Shown here in pieces: positions 57,211 to 64,000 of a stretch of DNA of 64,000 nt; the stretch's first letter is position 1, and each line of letters begins with the position of its first letter. This stretch comes from DATGFB01 sp032160545. GTDB taxonomy: Bacteria > Actinomycetota > Actinomycetes > Mycobacteriales > Jatrophihabitantaceae. Location of the stretch: assembly GCA_032160545.1 (NCBI GenBank), contig JAVHVN010000044.1:42769-106768 (forward strand), written 5' to 3'. The position numbers and the translations under genes were made by a program. The notes below the pieces were generated by a model. The model saw nothing but the letters and a program-made list of their open reading frames with translations. It did not search any database and was not told the origin of the DNA.

Positions 57211-58779
57211 TCAGTCCGCCCGACGCCGCGCGCGCATGACCGCGTCGCGGATGGCGACCTTGTTGCCGTGCGGGTCCGTCGCCTGCCGCGGCCGGGCTTC
57301 GGCGACCTCCACGATCCAGCCCTCGCCGAGCGACGCGGCAGCTTCTTGTGCCGTCCAGCCCATCTCGTCCAGGTGGGGCCGCGGCATCGTGGTGTGCGCG
57401 TCGCTCGGGTCGTGGCCGACGATGAGCAGGGTGCCGCCCGGGGCGACGGCCGCTGCGAGATTCGCGAACAGCCGCGGCTGACGGTCACGAGCGGTGTGCA
57501 CGTAGTGGGCGGTGACGAGATCGAAGCGGCCGGGGGCCGGCTCGCGGGTCAGGTCGGCGTGCAGCCAGTCGACCTCGATCCCGGCCGCAGTCGCGAACTC
57601 GGCCGCGCGACCGAGGGCCACTGTCGACAGCTCCACGCCAGTGACCTGCCACCCGCGTTCGGCGAGCCAGCAGGCGTCTGCGCCCTCGCCGGCACCTGCG
57701 TCGAGAGCGCGGCCGGGCGGCAGTCCGACGACTTCGCTGACGAGCGTCGAGTTCGGCCGGCCGCTCCATGTCCGCTCGTGGGACCGGTACCGCTCGTCCC
57801 AGGCGTGCTCGCCGTGGACGCGCTCGAAGCGCAATTCGGCGACGGCGCGGCCGGAGTCCTCGGCGACCAGGTCCGCGTTGATCGCGGCGCCGGCCTGCAC
57901 CCCCTGGGCAGCGGCCGTGACCACCTGGGCCTGCGGGTCACCGAGGTTGCCCGCCACCCAGAGGCCGGGCACCGCTGTCGCCCCGGTCGCGTCGGCCACG
58001 ATGCGTGCACCGAGCACCTGGCCGCGGACGACGAACTCTTCGGGCAGCACACCGAGCGGTTCCAGCAGCTCGGCGCGCGGGGCTGCGCGCGGCCCGACGA
58101 CGAGAGCGTCGAGCGCGATGGCACGGCCGTCGACGACGACACCGGTGAGCCGGTCGTTATCGGTGTCGATCCGGCTCACCCTCCCCTCGACGACCGTGAT
58201 CCCGACCGCGTCGAGTTCCTCGCGCTGCTCGTCGTCGAACGTCGGGGCGGTGTGCTGCAACAGCGTCACGTGCTCGCTCAGCTGGCGGAACAGCAAGGCC
58301 TGGTGCACCGCCATCGGGCCGGTCGCCAGTACACCGATCCGCTGGTCACGTACCTCCCAGCCGTGGCAGTAAGGGCAGTGCAGCACGTCGCGCCCCCAGC
58401 GTTGTGCCAGGCCGGGCACGTCGGGCAGCTCGTCGCGGAGGCCGGTCGCCACGAGGACGCGCCGGGCCCGGACGGTGCGGCCCTCGACGCTGATCGTGAA
58501 GCCGCGGTCGTCCCTGCTGATCGACGACACACGCCCGCGCTCGACCCGGCCGCCATAGCTGGTCACCTCGTCGCGCCCGGCGTCGTAGATCTCGCCCGGC
58601 GGCGACCCGTCGCGTGTGAGGTAGTTGTGCGCGTGCGCGGCAGGCGCGTTGCGCGGGTCACCGGCGTCGACCAGAAGCACCGACCGCCGCGAGCGCGCCA
58701 GCACGAGCGCGCCGCTCAGCCCGGCAGCGCCCCCGCCGACGACCACGACCTCGAAGAATTCGCCATTGGTTGTGTCCAC
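57211..58779 (-). CDS. Thioredoxin reductase-like oxidoreductase fused to a SAM methyltransferase
   Basis: A two-domain protein of 522 aa. The N-terminal half (about 1-310) is a FAD/NAD(P) oxidoreductase of the thioredoxin-reductase type, with GGGAAG (15-20) and the redox CPYC (135-138). The C-terminal part (about 325-522) is a class I methyltransferase with motif I DAGAGEGADACWLAERGWQVTGVE starting at 360 and a VGHDPSDAH segment. Such fusions suggest a disulfide or dithiol compound that is reduced and then S-methylated, but the substrate is unknown. GTG at 58779 is preferred over the upstream ORF start, whose extra 29 residues overlap the operator. It diverges from the XRE-cupin regulator. 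Confidence 0.88.
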   Translation of the reverse strand: MDTTNGEFFEVVVVGGGAAGLSGALVLARSRRSVLLVDAGDPRNAPAAHAHNYLTRDGSPPGEIYDAGRDEVTSYGGRVERGRVSSISRDDRGFTISVEGRTVRARRVLVATGLRDELPDVPGLAQRWGRDVLHCPYCHGWEVRDQRIGVLATGPMAVHQALLFRQLSEHVTLLQHTAPTFDDEQREELDAVGITVVEGRVSRIDTDNDRLTGVVVDGRAIALDALVVGPRAAPRAELLEPLGVLPEEFVVRGQVLGARIVADATGATAVPGLWVAGNLGDPQAQVVTAAAQGVQAGAAINADLVAEDSGRAVAELRFERVHGEHAWDERYRSHERTWSGRPNSTLVSEVVGLPPGRALDAGAGEGADACWLAERGWQVTGVELSTVALGRAAEFATAAGIEVDWLHADLTREPAPGRFDLVTAHYVHTARDRQPRLFANLAAAVAPGGTLLIVGHDPSDAHTTMPRPHLDEMGWTAQEAAASLGEGWIVEVAEARPRQATDPHGNKVAIRDAVMRARRRAD

Positions 58780-58810
58780 AGCGTCGAGGATGCGCGCCCC
58801 GTCGTGGCGG

Positions 58811-58828
58811 TGGCAAACTTCATTGCCA
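58811..58828. promoter_or_regulatory. Inverted repeat TGGCAA-N6-TTGCCA, candidate operator of the XRE-cupin regulator
   Basis: Perfect 6-bp arms with a 6-bp spacer lie in the 48-bp divergent gap. The right arm ends on the first base of the regulator ATG. A second partial copy (GGCAAAC) follows just inside the gene. Its place fits control of both divergent genes. Confidence 0.55.
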
Positions 58829-59439
58829 TGGCGGCAAACCGAACGGAGCCGGTGCCCGACGACCATGCGATGGTGCTCGCCGCCGTCGGCCCGCGGCTAC
58901 GGTCTTTGCGCCGACGCACCGGTGCCACGCTCGCCGAGCTCTCCGCCGCCACCGGAATCTCGGTGAGCACGCTGTCCCGCCTCGAGTCCGGCCGGCGGCG
59001 GCCCACCCTCGAGCTGCTGCTCCCGCTCTCCCGTGTGCACGGGGTACCCCTCGACGAACTCGTCGGCGCACCCGCAACCGGCGACCCGCGGCTGCGGATG
59101 ACCCCGGTCGAGCGCAACGGCCGGACGATGATTCCGCTGACCCGGCGTCCCGGCGGGCTGCAGGCGTACAAGATGCTCATCCCGCCGGCCGAGCAGCCCG
59201 TCGAGCAGCGGAGCCACGAGGGCTACGAGTGGATGTTCGTCCTCAACGGTCGCCTCCGCCTGCTGCTCGGCGAGCTGGACCTCGTCCTCACCGCCGGGGA
59301 GGCGGCGGAGTTCGACACGCATACCCCGCACTGGTTCGGCAGTGCCGGCTCGCGGCCGGTCGAGGTGCTGATGCTCTTCGGCCCGCAAGGCGAGCGGATG
59401 CACATCCGGGCCCGTCCCCGCGCCCGGGCCGGTGCCTGA
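58828..59439 (+). CDS. XRE-family regulator with C-terminal cupin domain
   Basis: A 203-aa regulator. The N-terminal HTH (about 20-75: LRSLRRRTGATLAELSAATG, then STLSRLESGRR and PTLELLLPLSRVHG) is XRE-like. A cupin domain follows (SHEGYEWMFVLNGRLRLLLG and AAEFDTHTPHWFGSAG), with H and E residues that could bind a metal or small ligand. Regulators of this form sense a ligand through the cupin. The ATG at 58828 overlaps the inverted repeat. It is probably autoregulatory and controls the divergent fusion gene. Confidence 0.87.
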   Translation: MAANRTEPVPDDHAMVLAAVGPRLRSLRRRTGATLAELSAATGISVSTLSRLESGRRRPTLELLLPLSRVHGVPLDELVGAPATGDPRLRMTPVERNGRTMIPLTRRPGGLQAYKMLIPPAEQPVEQRSHEGYEWMFVLNGRLRLLLGELDLVLTAGEAAEFDTHTPHWFGSAGSRPVEVLMLFGPQGERMHIRARPRARAGA

Positions 59440-59545
59440 CCTTCTCACCCTCCTTGGCCGAGGGAACCCGTCCCGCTGGGTCGGATGGTGTCGTGGCGTA
59501 GTGCTCTACGGGATGCGATCCAGCGCCACCACGTAGGCTCGCCTC

Positions 59546-60577
59546 GTGGAGTACCGCACACTCGGTCGCAGTGGCTGTGCCGTCTCGATGCTGTGCCTCG
59601 GCACCATGACCTTCGGTACCGAGGCAGACGAACAGGTGTCGCACGCGCAACTGGACCGCTTCGTCGAGGCCGGCGGCACCCTTGTCGATACCGCCGACGT
59701 CTATTCAGGTGGCGCGTCCGAGGAGATCATCGGCCGGTGGTTCGCCACACGCGATCCCGGCGTCACCGAACGCGTGGTGCTGGCGACCAAGGGTCGCTTC
59801 CCGACCGGACGCTCGCCCAACAGCTCGGGCCTGTCGGCTCGCCATCTGGTCCGTGCGTTGGACGCCTCATTGCGCCGGCTGGACCTCGACAGCGTGGACC
59901 TCTACCAGCTGCACGCGTTCGATCCGTGCACTCCGCTCGAGGAGACGCTGCGCGTGCTCGACGACGCGATTCGTGCCGGCAAGGTGCGCTATTGGGGGAT
60001 GTCGAACTTCACCGGCTGGCAACTGACCAAGGCAGTGGACCTCGCCCGCGAGCTGGCCGTCCCCCCGCCGGTGACTTTGCAGCCGCAGTACAGCCTGCTC
60101 GTCCGTGAGATCGAGTGGGAGATCGTGCCGGCGGCCCTCGACACCGGCCTCGGCCTGTTGCCGTGGAGCCCGCTCGGCGGCGGCTGGTTGTCCGGCAAGT
60201 ACCGCCGGGACCAGCGGCCGACCGGAGCCACCCGGCTGGGCGAGGATCCGGCGCGGGGTATGGAGGCCTGGGACCGGCGCGGTACCGACCGCACCTGGCG
60301 GGTGATCGAAGCGGTCCAGACCGTCGCCGAGCAGCTCGGAGTGTCGATGGCCGAGGTGGCGCTGGCGTGGGTCTCCGACCGCCCTGGTGTCACGTCCACG
60401 ATCCTGGGCGCCCGCACCGTCGAGCAGCTCGACACCAACCTCCGCGCAGCGCAGCTGCGCCTGAGTGCCGAGCACATCGGCGTCCTCGATGCCGCCAGCG
60501 ACCCGCAGCCGCCGGACTATCCGTACGGTCCAATGGGCATCGATCAGCGCAGTCGCGACCTCGCCGAGGGGTCGTGA
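59546..60577 (+). CDS. Aldo/keto reductase
   Basis: NADPH-dependent AKR of 343 aa. The catalytic tetrad is complete: D48 and Y53 in VDTADVYSGG, K82 in LATKGRF and H123 in YQLHAFD. The C-terminal GARTVEQLDTNL binds the cofactor phosphate. The start is GTG at 59546. The 106-bp gap upstream contains a GTAG-TGCT-CTAC hairpin and no recognised promoter. Substrate is unknown. It is convergent with the VOC gene, 10 bp away. Confidence 0.9.
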   Translation: MEYRTLGRSGCAVSMLCLGTMTFGTEADEQVSHAQLDRFVEAGGTLVDTADVYSGGASEEIIGRWFATRDPGVTERVVLATKGRFPTGRSPNSSGLSARHLVRALDASLRRLDLDSVDLYQLHAFDPCTPLEETLRVLDDAIRAGKVRYWGMSNFTGWQLTKAVDLARELAVPPPVTLQPQYSLLVREIEWEIVPAALDTGLGLLPWSPLGGGWLSGKYRRDQRPTGATRLGEDPARGMEAWDRRGTDRTWRVIEAVQTVAEQLGVSMAEVALAWVSDRPGVTSTILGARTVEQLDTNLRAAQLRLSAEHIGVLDAASDPQPPDYPYGPMGIDQRSRDLAEGS

Positions 60578-60587
60578 CTCGCAACGG

Positions 60588-61019
60588 TCACCGCCGGGCC
60601 GGGTCGAACTCGAGCACCTGGGTAAGCCGGATGTTGTTGCCCGACGGGTCGCGGAACGATGTGTCGATGCCGTAGGGCTGCGCGGTGGGCGGGTCGTTGA
60701 ACCGGACGCCGCGCTTCGACAAGTCGTCGTAGGCGGCCTGGCAGTCGTCGGTCTCGAGGAACAGCGTGCCTCCTGCGCCCTTGGCGACCAGATCGGCGAG
60801 TGCCGCGCTGCTGGCCGGGTCGAGCATCGGCGCTCCCGGTATGGGCATCAACACGAGCCCGACGTGCTCCTGCCCGGCCGGAGCGACGCAGAGCCAGCGG
60901 AAGCGCCACTCTTCCATCGTCACATCGGAACGCACCTCCCAGCCAAGGGTCTCGGTGTAGAAGGCGAGCGCAGCGTCCTGGTCGTGCACCCAGAACTGCG
61001 CGTTTGCGATGCTGATCAT
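60588..61019 (-). CDS. VOC-family protein
   Basis: A 143-aa vicinal-oxygen-chelate protein. ANAQFWVHDQDAALAFYTET near the start and YGIDTSFRDPSGNNIRLTQ near the end are the two VOC ends. The usual first ligand His of the fold reads Gln, so metal binding may be weak. The ATG at 61019 follows GGAGAG. It is 37 bp after the AraC-type gene on the same strand. A regulator paired with a VOC protein is a common arrangement in actinobacteria, often linked to resistance or stress. Confidence 0.85.
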   Translation of the reverse strand: MISIANAQFWVHDQDAALAFYTETLGWEVRSDVTMEEWRFRWLCVAPAGQEHVGLVLMPIPGAPMLDPASSAALADLVAKGAGGTLFLETDDCQAAYDDLSKRGVRFNDPPTAQPYGIDTSFRDPSGNNIRLTQVLEFDPARR

Positions 61020-61056
61020 CGGTCTCTCCTCGTCGTGACTGGCTACGAGGACGAGC

Positions 61057-61491
61057 CTAGGAAGCCCTGGTCACCGGGTCTTCTCGAAACGTGCGGTTCT
61101 GCGGGCGACCGAAGGCCAGGGCGACGCAGCGTGGGATGCGCACGTGCGACTCCGCCGGCGGGAACGTCGCCCGGTATGCGCCAGGTGTCACACCGAACAT
61201 GCGCCGGAAGCGTGTGGTGAACGAGCCGAGGCTGTCGGCGCCGACCGCGCAGCAGATGTCGCTGACGGACCAGTCGCTGGTGCGCAGCAGCGCCGCCGCC
61301 CGCTCGAGGCGCCGCGTCAGCAGGTACTGGTGCGGCGACTCGCCGAACACACGCTTGAACTGTCGGCTGAAGTGCGCCGGCGACAAGGACGCCGCGGCGG
61401 CGAGGTCGGCGACCGTCAGTGGCTCGAAGTACCGCGCGTCCGCGAGGTCGCGAGCCCGGAGCAACTCTCGCGCGAGCGGCACGCCTGTCAT
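61057..61491 (-). CDS. AraC-family regulator (HTH only)
   Basis: A compact 144-aa regulator consisting of two AraC helix-turn-helix motifs (about 25-110: LTVADLAAAASLSPAHFSRQ, then SVSDICCAVGADSLGSFTTR). FRRMFGVTPGAYRAT is the canonical C-terminal signature. The usual ligand-binding domain is missing, so it may be constitutively active or partner-controlled. The start is ATG at 61491, 10 bp after the stop of the secreted beta-helix gene. It probably regulates the VOC gene. Confidence 0.88.
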   Translation of the reverse strand: MTGVPLARELLRARDLADARYFEPLTVADLAAAASLSPAHFSRQFKRVFGESPHQYLLTRRLERAAALLRTSDWSVSDICCAVGADSLGSFTTRFRRMFGVTPGAYRATFPPAESHVRIPRCVALAFGRPQNRTFREDPVTRAS

Positions 61492-61501
61492 CCACCCAGT
61501 A

Positions 61502-63385
61502 TCACGGATACCCCGTGACGAGGCTCGGTCCTTGGAAGTCGGGAGTCACCGGTGCACCGAGTCCGTTGATCACGTGGTCGATCGTCCCGGCGTGGTTGAG
61601 CGAGACGGTGAGCAGGTCGTGCATGCGCACGCCAGGTGTCATTGGCACCTCGAAGGCGTTCGACGCGTGCAGCGTCGGGTCGACGTTGGTGTAGATGTAG
61701 CTGCCGAGCCCCCACGCCTCGTGCGTGCCCACCGAGCCGGTCACCTCGTAGGCTGGGTAACCGAGTTCGCCGTCGTGCTGCCAGGCGGCCTGGTTGGGCG
61801 CGTCGTAGGGCATCTCGTTCTGGAAGAACACCGTGCGGCCGTCCTCGCCGTTCCAGATGACCTCGGTCTTCTGGAAGTGCTCGACGAACAGGCCGGTGGC
61901 CGTCACGCGATCACCGTTCACGACCACGCCGGTGTCAGCGGGATTCGCGGTCCAGCCGACGCCCTCGCCGTGGTCCGCGCGCCACGCCCATATGTCGTCC
62001 AGGATCACGTCGTCGCTGTTCACCTCGAGCGCCACGTCCGCGCGGCCGGCGTGTGGCCCGCCTACGCGGAAGAACACGTCCTGAACGCCGGTCGGGTCGG
62101 TCGGATCGGACCAGTCGTTGTGCCCACGGGCAGCCCCGTCGCCTGCATGGCTCGTGCCGACGCGCAGCAGTGCGGGCGAGGTCTGGGTACCGGCGTCGAT
62201 CATCAGGCCGGCGATGTCGACCCCGGGGACGTCCGCCACGGTCAGCGGCACTGCGCCGCCGACCGCGATGAGGGTCGCGATGCCCAGACCGAGCACGACC
62301 GTGTCCGGGCGCTTCACGGCGATGCTGCGGTCGATCTGGTAGACGCCGGGAGTGAGGATCAGGTTGCGGCCGCGCGCGAGCTGACTGTTGATGGCCTGCA
62401 CGGAGTCCGACGGCCGCGCCAGGTAGAACTCGCTGATCGGGATGCTGCGCCCCGGTGTCGGGCCACCCGCCCAGGTCGTGCCGCTGGAGTTGGTCCGAGG
62501 CGCCGGGACGAACACGCGGTAGCTGCCGCCGTCGAGGTACAGGTATGGCTTCTCGCGGCTCGCGGGATCGGTGGGCAGCGTGGTGTACGGAGGCGAGGGG
62601 AACGACTGTGCCGGGGCTCCCTGGACGCCCGCGAAGACCTGGTTCCACACGGCGTTCGACCAGCCGCCGATCGCGCTGTCGCGCACGAGGAACTGCTGCT
62701 GCGAGCCGTTGACCGCAGACGCGCTGATGCGTGAGTCGGCCATGAAGCCGCCGCTTGCGAATTGCGGACCGGCGGTGCAGTAATCCATGAACGTGGTGTT
62801 GCCGGTGATGTCCACCCGGCGCAGGGGCGCCGCCTGCGAGACGGCCCAGAACTCGGTGTTCGTTCGGCAGCCGCTACCGCCGGTCGGATGGATCGTCAGG
62901 TTCGACAGCGAGCGCCAGAAGTTGTCGAGCGCAATGCAGTTGTCCGGCGCCAGGCACCGGTTGTAGACGTTGACCTCGCCGTTGATGGTCACGTCCGACG
63001 GCGAACGGCCCAATCCGGCCACCTCGGTGTAGTAGCCGACCTGGAAGACCAGCGGGCTCGCCGCCGACCCGTACGTCCCGGGCGCGAACAGGACGGCATA
63101 CCGCTGCGTACCCATCTCGTTGTCGACCTGCTGCGCGGCGATCGCGTCGAGGCGCGACTGGATCTGGCTCTGTGGCATGCCGGGATCGAAGATCACGACA
63201 TTCGCGCCGAAGTCGGGGGTAGCCGAGCCGGGCGGCGCCGCCGAAGCGGAGCCGGTCATGCCCACGGCAGTCGCGGCCAGCGCCACGACGGCGGCGACCA
63301 CCGCCGAAATACCGCGTGCCCTGATGTTCCCGATGGTGTTCGACCCGATCACGGCATCCTCCGCATAGGCGTCATTGCCCGACAT
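61502..63385 (-). CDS. Secreted right-handed beta-helix protein (pectin-lyase-like fold)
   Basis: Exported protein of 627 aa. A signal peptide ends near residue 49 (GISAVVAAVVALAATAVGMTGSASA). The mature part shows repeated beta-helix sequence: VNVYNRCLAPDNCIALDNFW, NLTIHPTGGSGC, VDIAGLMIDAGTQTSPALL and DVALEVNSDDVILDDIWAWR. Actinobacterial relatives are often named adenylyl cyclase or coagulation factor 5/8-like without experimental support. No catalytic residues could be assigned. It probably acts on extracellular polysaccharide. The ATG at 63385 has AAAGGGTGAT upstream. Confidence 0.75.
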   Translation of the reverse strand: MSGNDAYAEDAVIGSNTIGNIRARGISAVVAAVVALAATAVGMTGSASAAPPGSATPDFGANVVIFDPGMPQSQIQSRLDAIAAQQVDNEMGTQRYAVLFAPGTYGSAASPLVFQVGYYTEVAGLGRSPSDVTINGEVNVYNRCLAPDNCIALDNFWRSLSNLTIHPTGGSGCRTNTEFWAVSQAAPLRRVDITGNTTFMDYCTAGPQFASGGFMADSRISASAVNGSQQQFLVRDSAIGGWSNAVWNQVFAGVQGAPAQSFPSPPYTTLPTDPASREKPYLYLDGGSYRVFVPAPRTNSSGTTWAGGPTPGRSIPISEFYLARPSDSVQAINSQLARGRNLILTPGVYQIDRSIAVKRPDTVVLGLGIATLIAVGGAVPLTVADVPGVDIAGLMIDAGTQTSPALLRVGTSHAGDGAARGHNDWSDPTDPTGVQDVFFRVGGPHAGRADVALEVNSDDVILDDIWAWRADHGEGVGWTANPADTGVVVNGDRVTATGLFVEHFQKTEVIWNGEDGRTVFFQNEMPYDAPNQAAWQHDGELGYPAYEVTGSVGTHEAWGLGSYIYTNVDPTLHASNAFEVPMTPGVRMHDLLTVSLNHAGTIDHVINGLGAPVTPDFQGPSLVTGYP

Positions 63386-63461
63386 ATCACCCTTTGCTGG
63401 TCGTAACCTACAAGTCGTTGCTTCTGCGGCAAAGCGATTCGCGGGGCCCGGCTAGGTACTT

Positions 63462-63494
63462 ATGCCGATGCAAACGGATCCCTCAGATCGGCAT
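63462..63494. promoter_or_regulatory. Inverted repeat ATGCCGAT-N17-ATCGGCAT
   Basis: Two perfect 8-bp arms lie in the 147-bp divergent gap between the beta-helix gene and the partial unknown gene, 38 bp before the latter's ATG. It could be an operator or a leader hairpin. No T run follows. Confidence 0.4.
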
Positions 63495-63532
63495 CCTGGT
63501 ACGTGAGGCCTGGTGCCGTCGGAGGAGGCGAC

Positions 63533-64000
63533 ATGATCTTGATCGATCAGGGCGACGGCTGTGTCGTCGCCGTGCCGGTGCGGTGGCGCGATCGTCTCGC
63601 GGCCCGGCTGCACGCCGACCGCATCGATCTCGACCTCGCGCGCGGTGAATCGCCGGATGTCGACGTCCGGTCGGCGTTGCGCGCTCGAGCGCTGACGAGC
63701 GGCCGTACCCGTGCGGTCCTGGCGCGCGGACTGCGCCGATCCGTCGTTCAGGCGACGGCACCGCCGGTCGCCGGGATGGCCGGCACGCCCCAGGGGCGGC
63801 AGCGGCTGGTCGACGCAGCCGACGACATCGAGCAGCTGCGGCGAGGGCTGCTCGCCGACGGACCCGTCTCCGCCCGTGGCGCAGCCCAGGCGTACATCCT
63901 GCTCACGACCGTGCTTCCGATACTCAGCCGCCGGCGCGACGGCGACGCCCTTGCCGAAATGGTTCGCCGCGCCACCGACGCGTTGAGCATCCTCGGCGAC
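63533..64000 (+). CDS. Unknown protein, 5' part (runs off right edge)
   Basis: The first 156 codons of an open frame are visible. The ATG at 63533 has GGAGGAGG a few bases upstream, a strong start. It opens MILIDQGDGCVVAVPVRWRDRLA, then has Arg/Ala/Leu-rich helical sequence with no signal peptide, membrane segment or motif that I recognise. GC-rich third positions support coding. Nothing can be said of function until the rest is seen. Confidence 0.7.
   Translation, partial: MILIDQGDGCVVAVPVRWRDRLAARLHADRIDLDLARGESPDVDVRSALRARALTSGRTRAVLARGLRRSVVQATAPPVAGMAGTPQGRQRLVDAADDIEQLRRGLLADGPVSARGAAQAYILLTTVLPILSRRRDGDALAEMVRRATDALSILGD

Noticed and set aside
57268..59439. 723-codon plus-strand frame ending with the XRE-cupin regulator
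   Set aside because: Only the part from 58828 matches a protein family. The rest is antisense to the TrxR-methyltransferase fusion.

Overview
The window is high-GC and gene-dense, and its content points to a member of the Actinomycetota. Markers are a mycothione reductase, an F420-type PPOX flavoenzyme, a GluABCD-type glutamate transporter with a divergent two-component pair, GlgX/TreY/TreZ, BlaI/M56 regulators, a DtxR/IdeR-type iron box, frequent GTG starts and many 4-nt start/stop overlaps. I cannot assign a genus from sequence alone. I see no insertion sequence, prophage, CRISPR array, rRNA or tRNA. No gap between genes exceeds about 175 bp, so this looks like core chromosome rather than an island.

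Layout. 1-5221 (minus): uvrA, an adenosine/aminodeoxyfutalosine deaminase and the start of uvrC. 5366-10722: PPOX flavoenzyme, proS-ung, mycothione reductase and an MBL hydrolase. 10719-11627: a metal-box-controlled ZIP transporter. 11638-17343: an envelope block with uppP-dedA (minus) divergent from blaI-M56-ROK kinase (plus), then two tandem L,D-transpeptidase paralogues. 17429-18856: small enzymes. 18888-25812: a thiamin region with thiD, thiE, TPP riboswitch, thiO-thiS-thiG, a second TPP riboswitch, a cytX-like permease and psuG-psuK. 25835-32330: the glutamate ABC transporter, a two-component system and an orphan TAXI binding protein. 32357-36367: LmeA-like lipoprotein-like protein, AlkZ-like glycosylase, uvrB. 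36499-43467: glgX-treY, PPK2 (minus), treZ. 43524-51045: Dyp peroxidase, methyltransferase, EcsC-like protein, ZapE, RibD-like reductase, ATP-dependent DNA ligase and two proteins of unknown function. 51063-57200: two alpha/beta hydrolases, a cyclopropane synthase-like enzyme and two exporters. 57211-64000: a TrxR-methyltransferase fusion with a divergent XRE-cupin regulator, an aldo/keto reductase, a VOC-AraC pair, a secreted beta-helix protein and a partial unknown gene.

How genes work together. Excision and base repair are well represented (uvrA, uvrB, uvrC, ung, AlkZ-like, LigC-like). The thiamin genes form one plus-strand run interrupted by two riboswitches whose 3' ends contain the ribosome binding sites of thiO and cytX. 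The envelope block joins lipid-carrier recycling (UppP, DedA), a BlaI/M56 switch and 3-3 crosslinking enzymes around one inverted repeat. GlgX, TreY and TreZ together convert glycogen to trehalose.

Most functional calls rest on recognised motifs and neighbourhood. No database search was run. Start codons were chosen from motif position, overlaps and visible ribosome binding sites.
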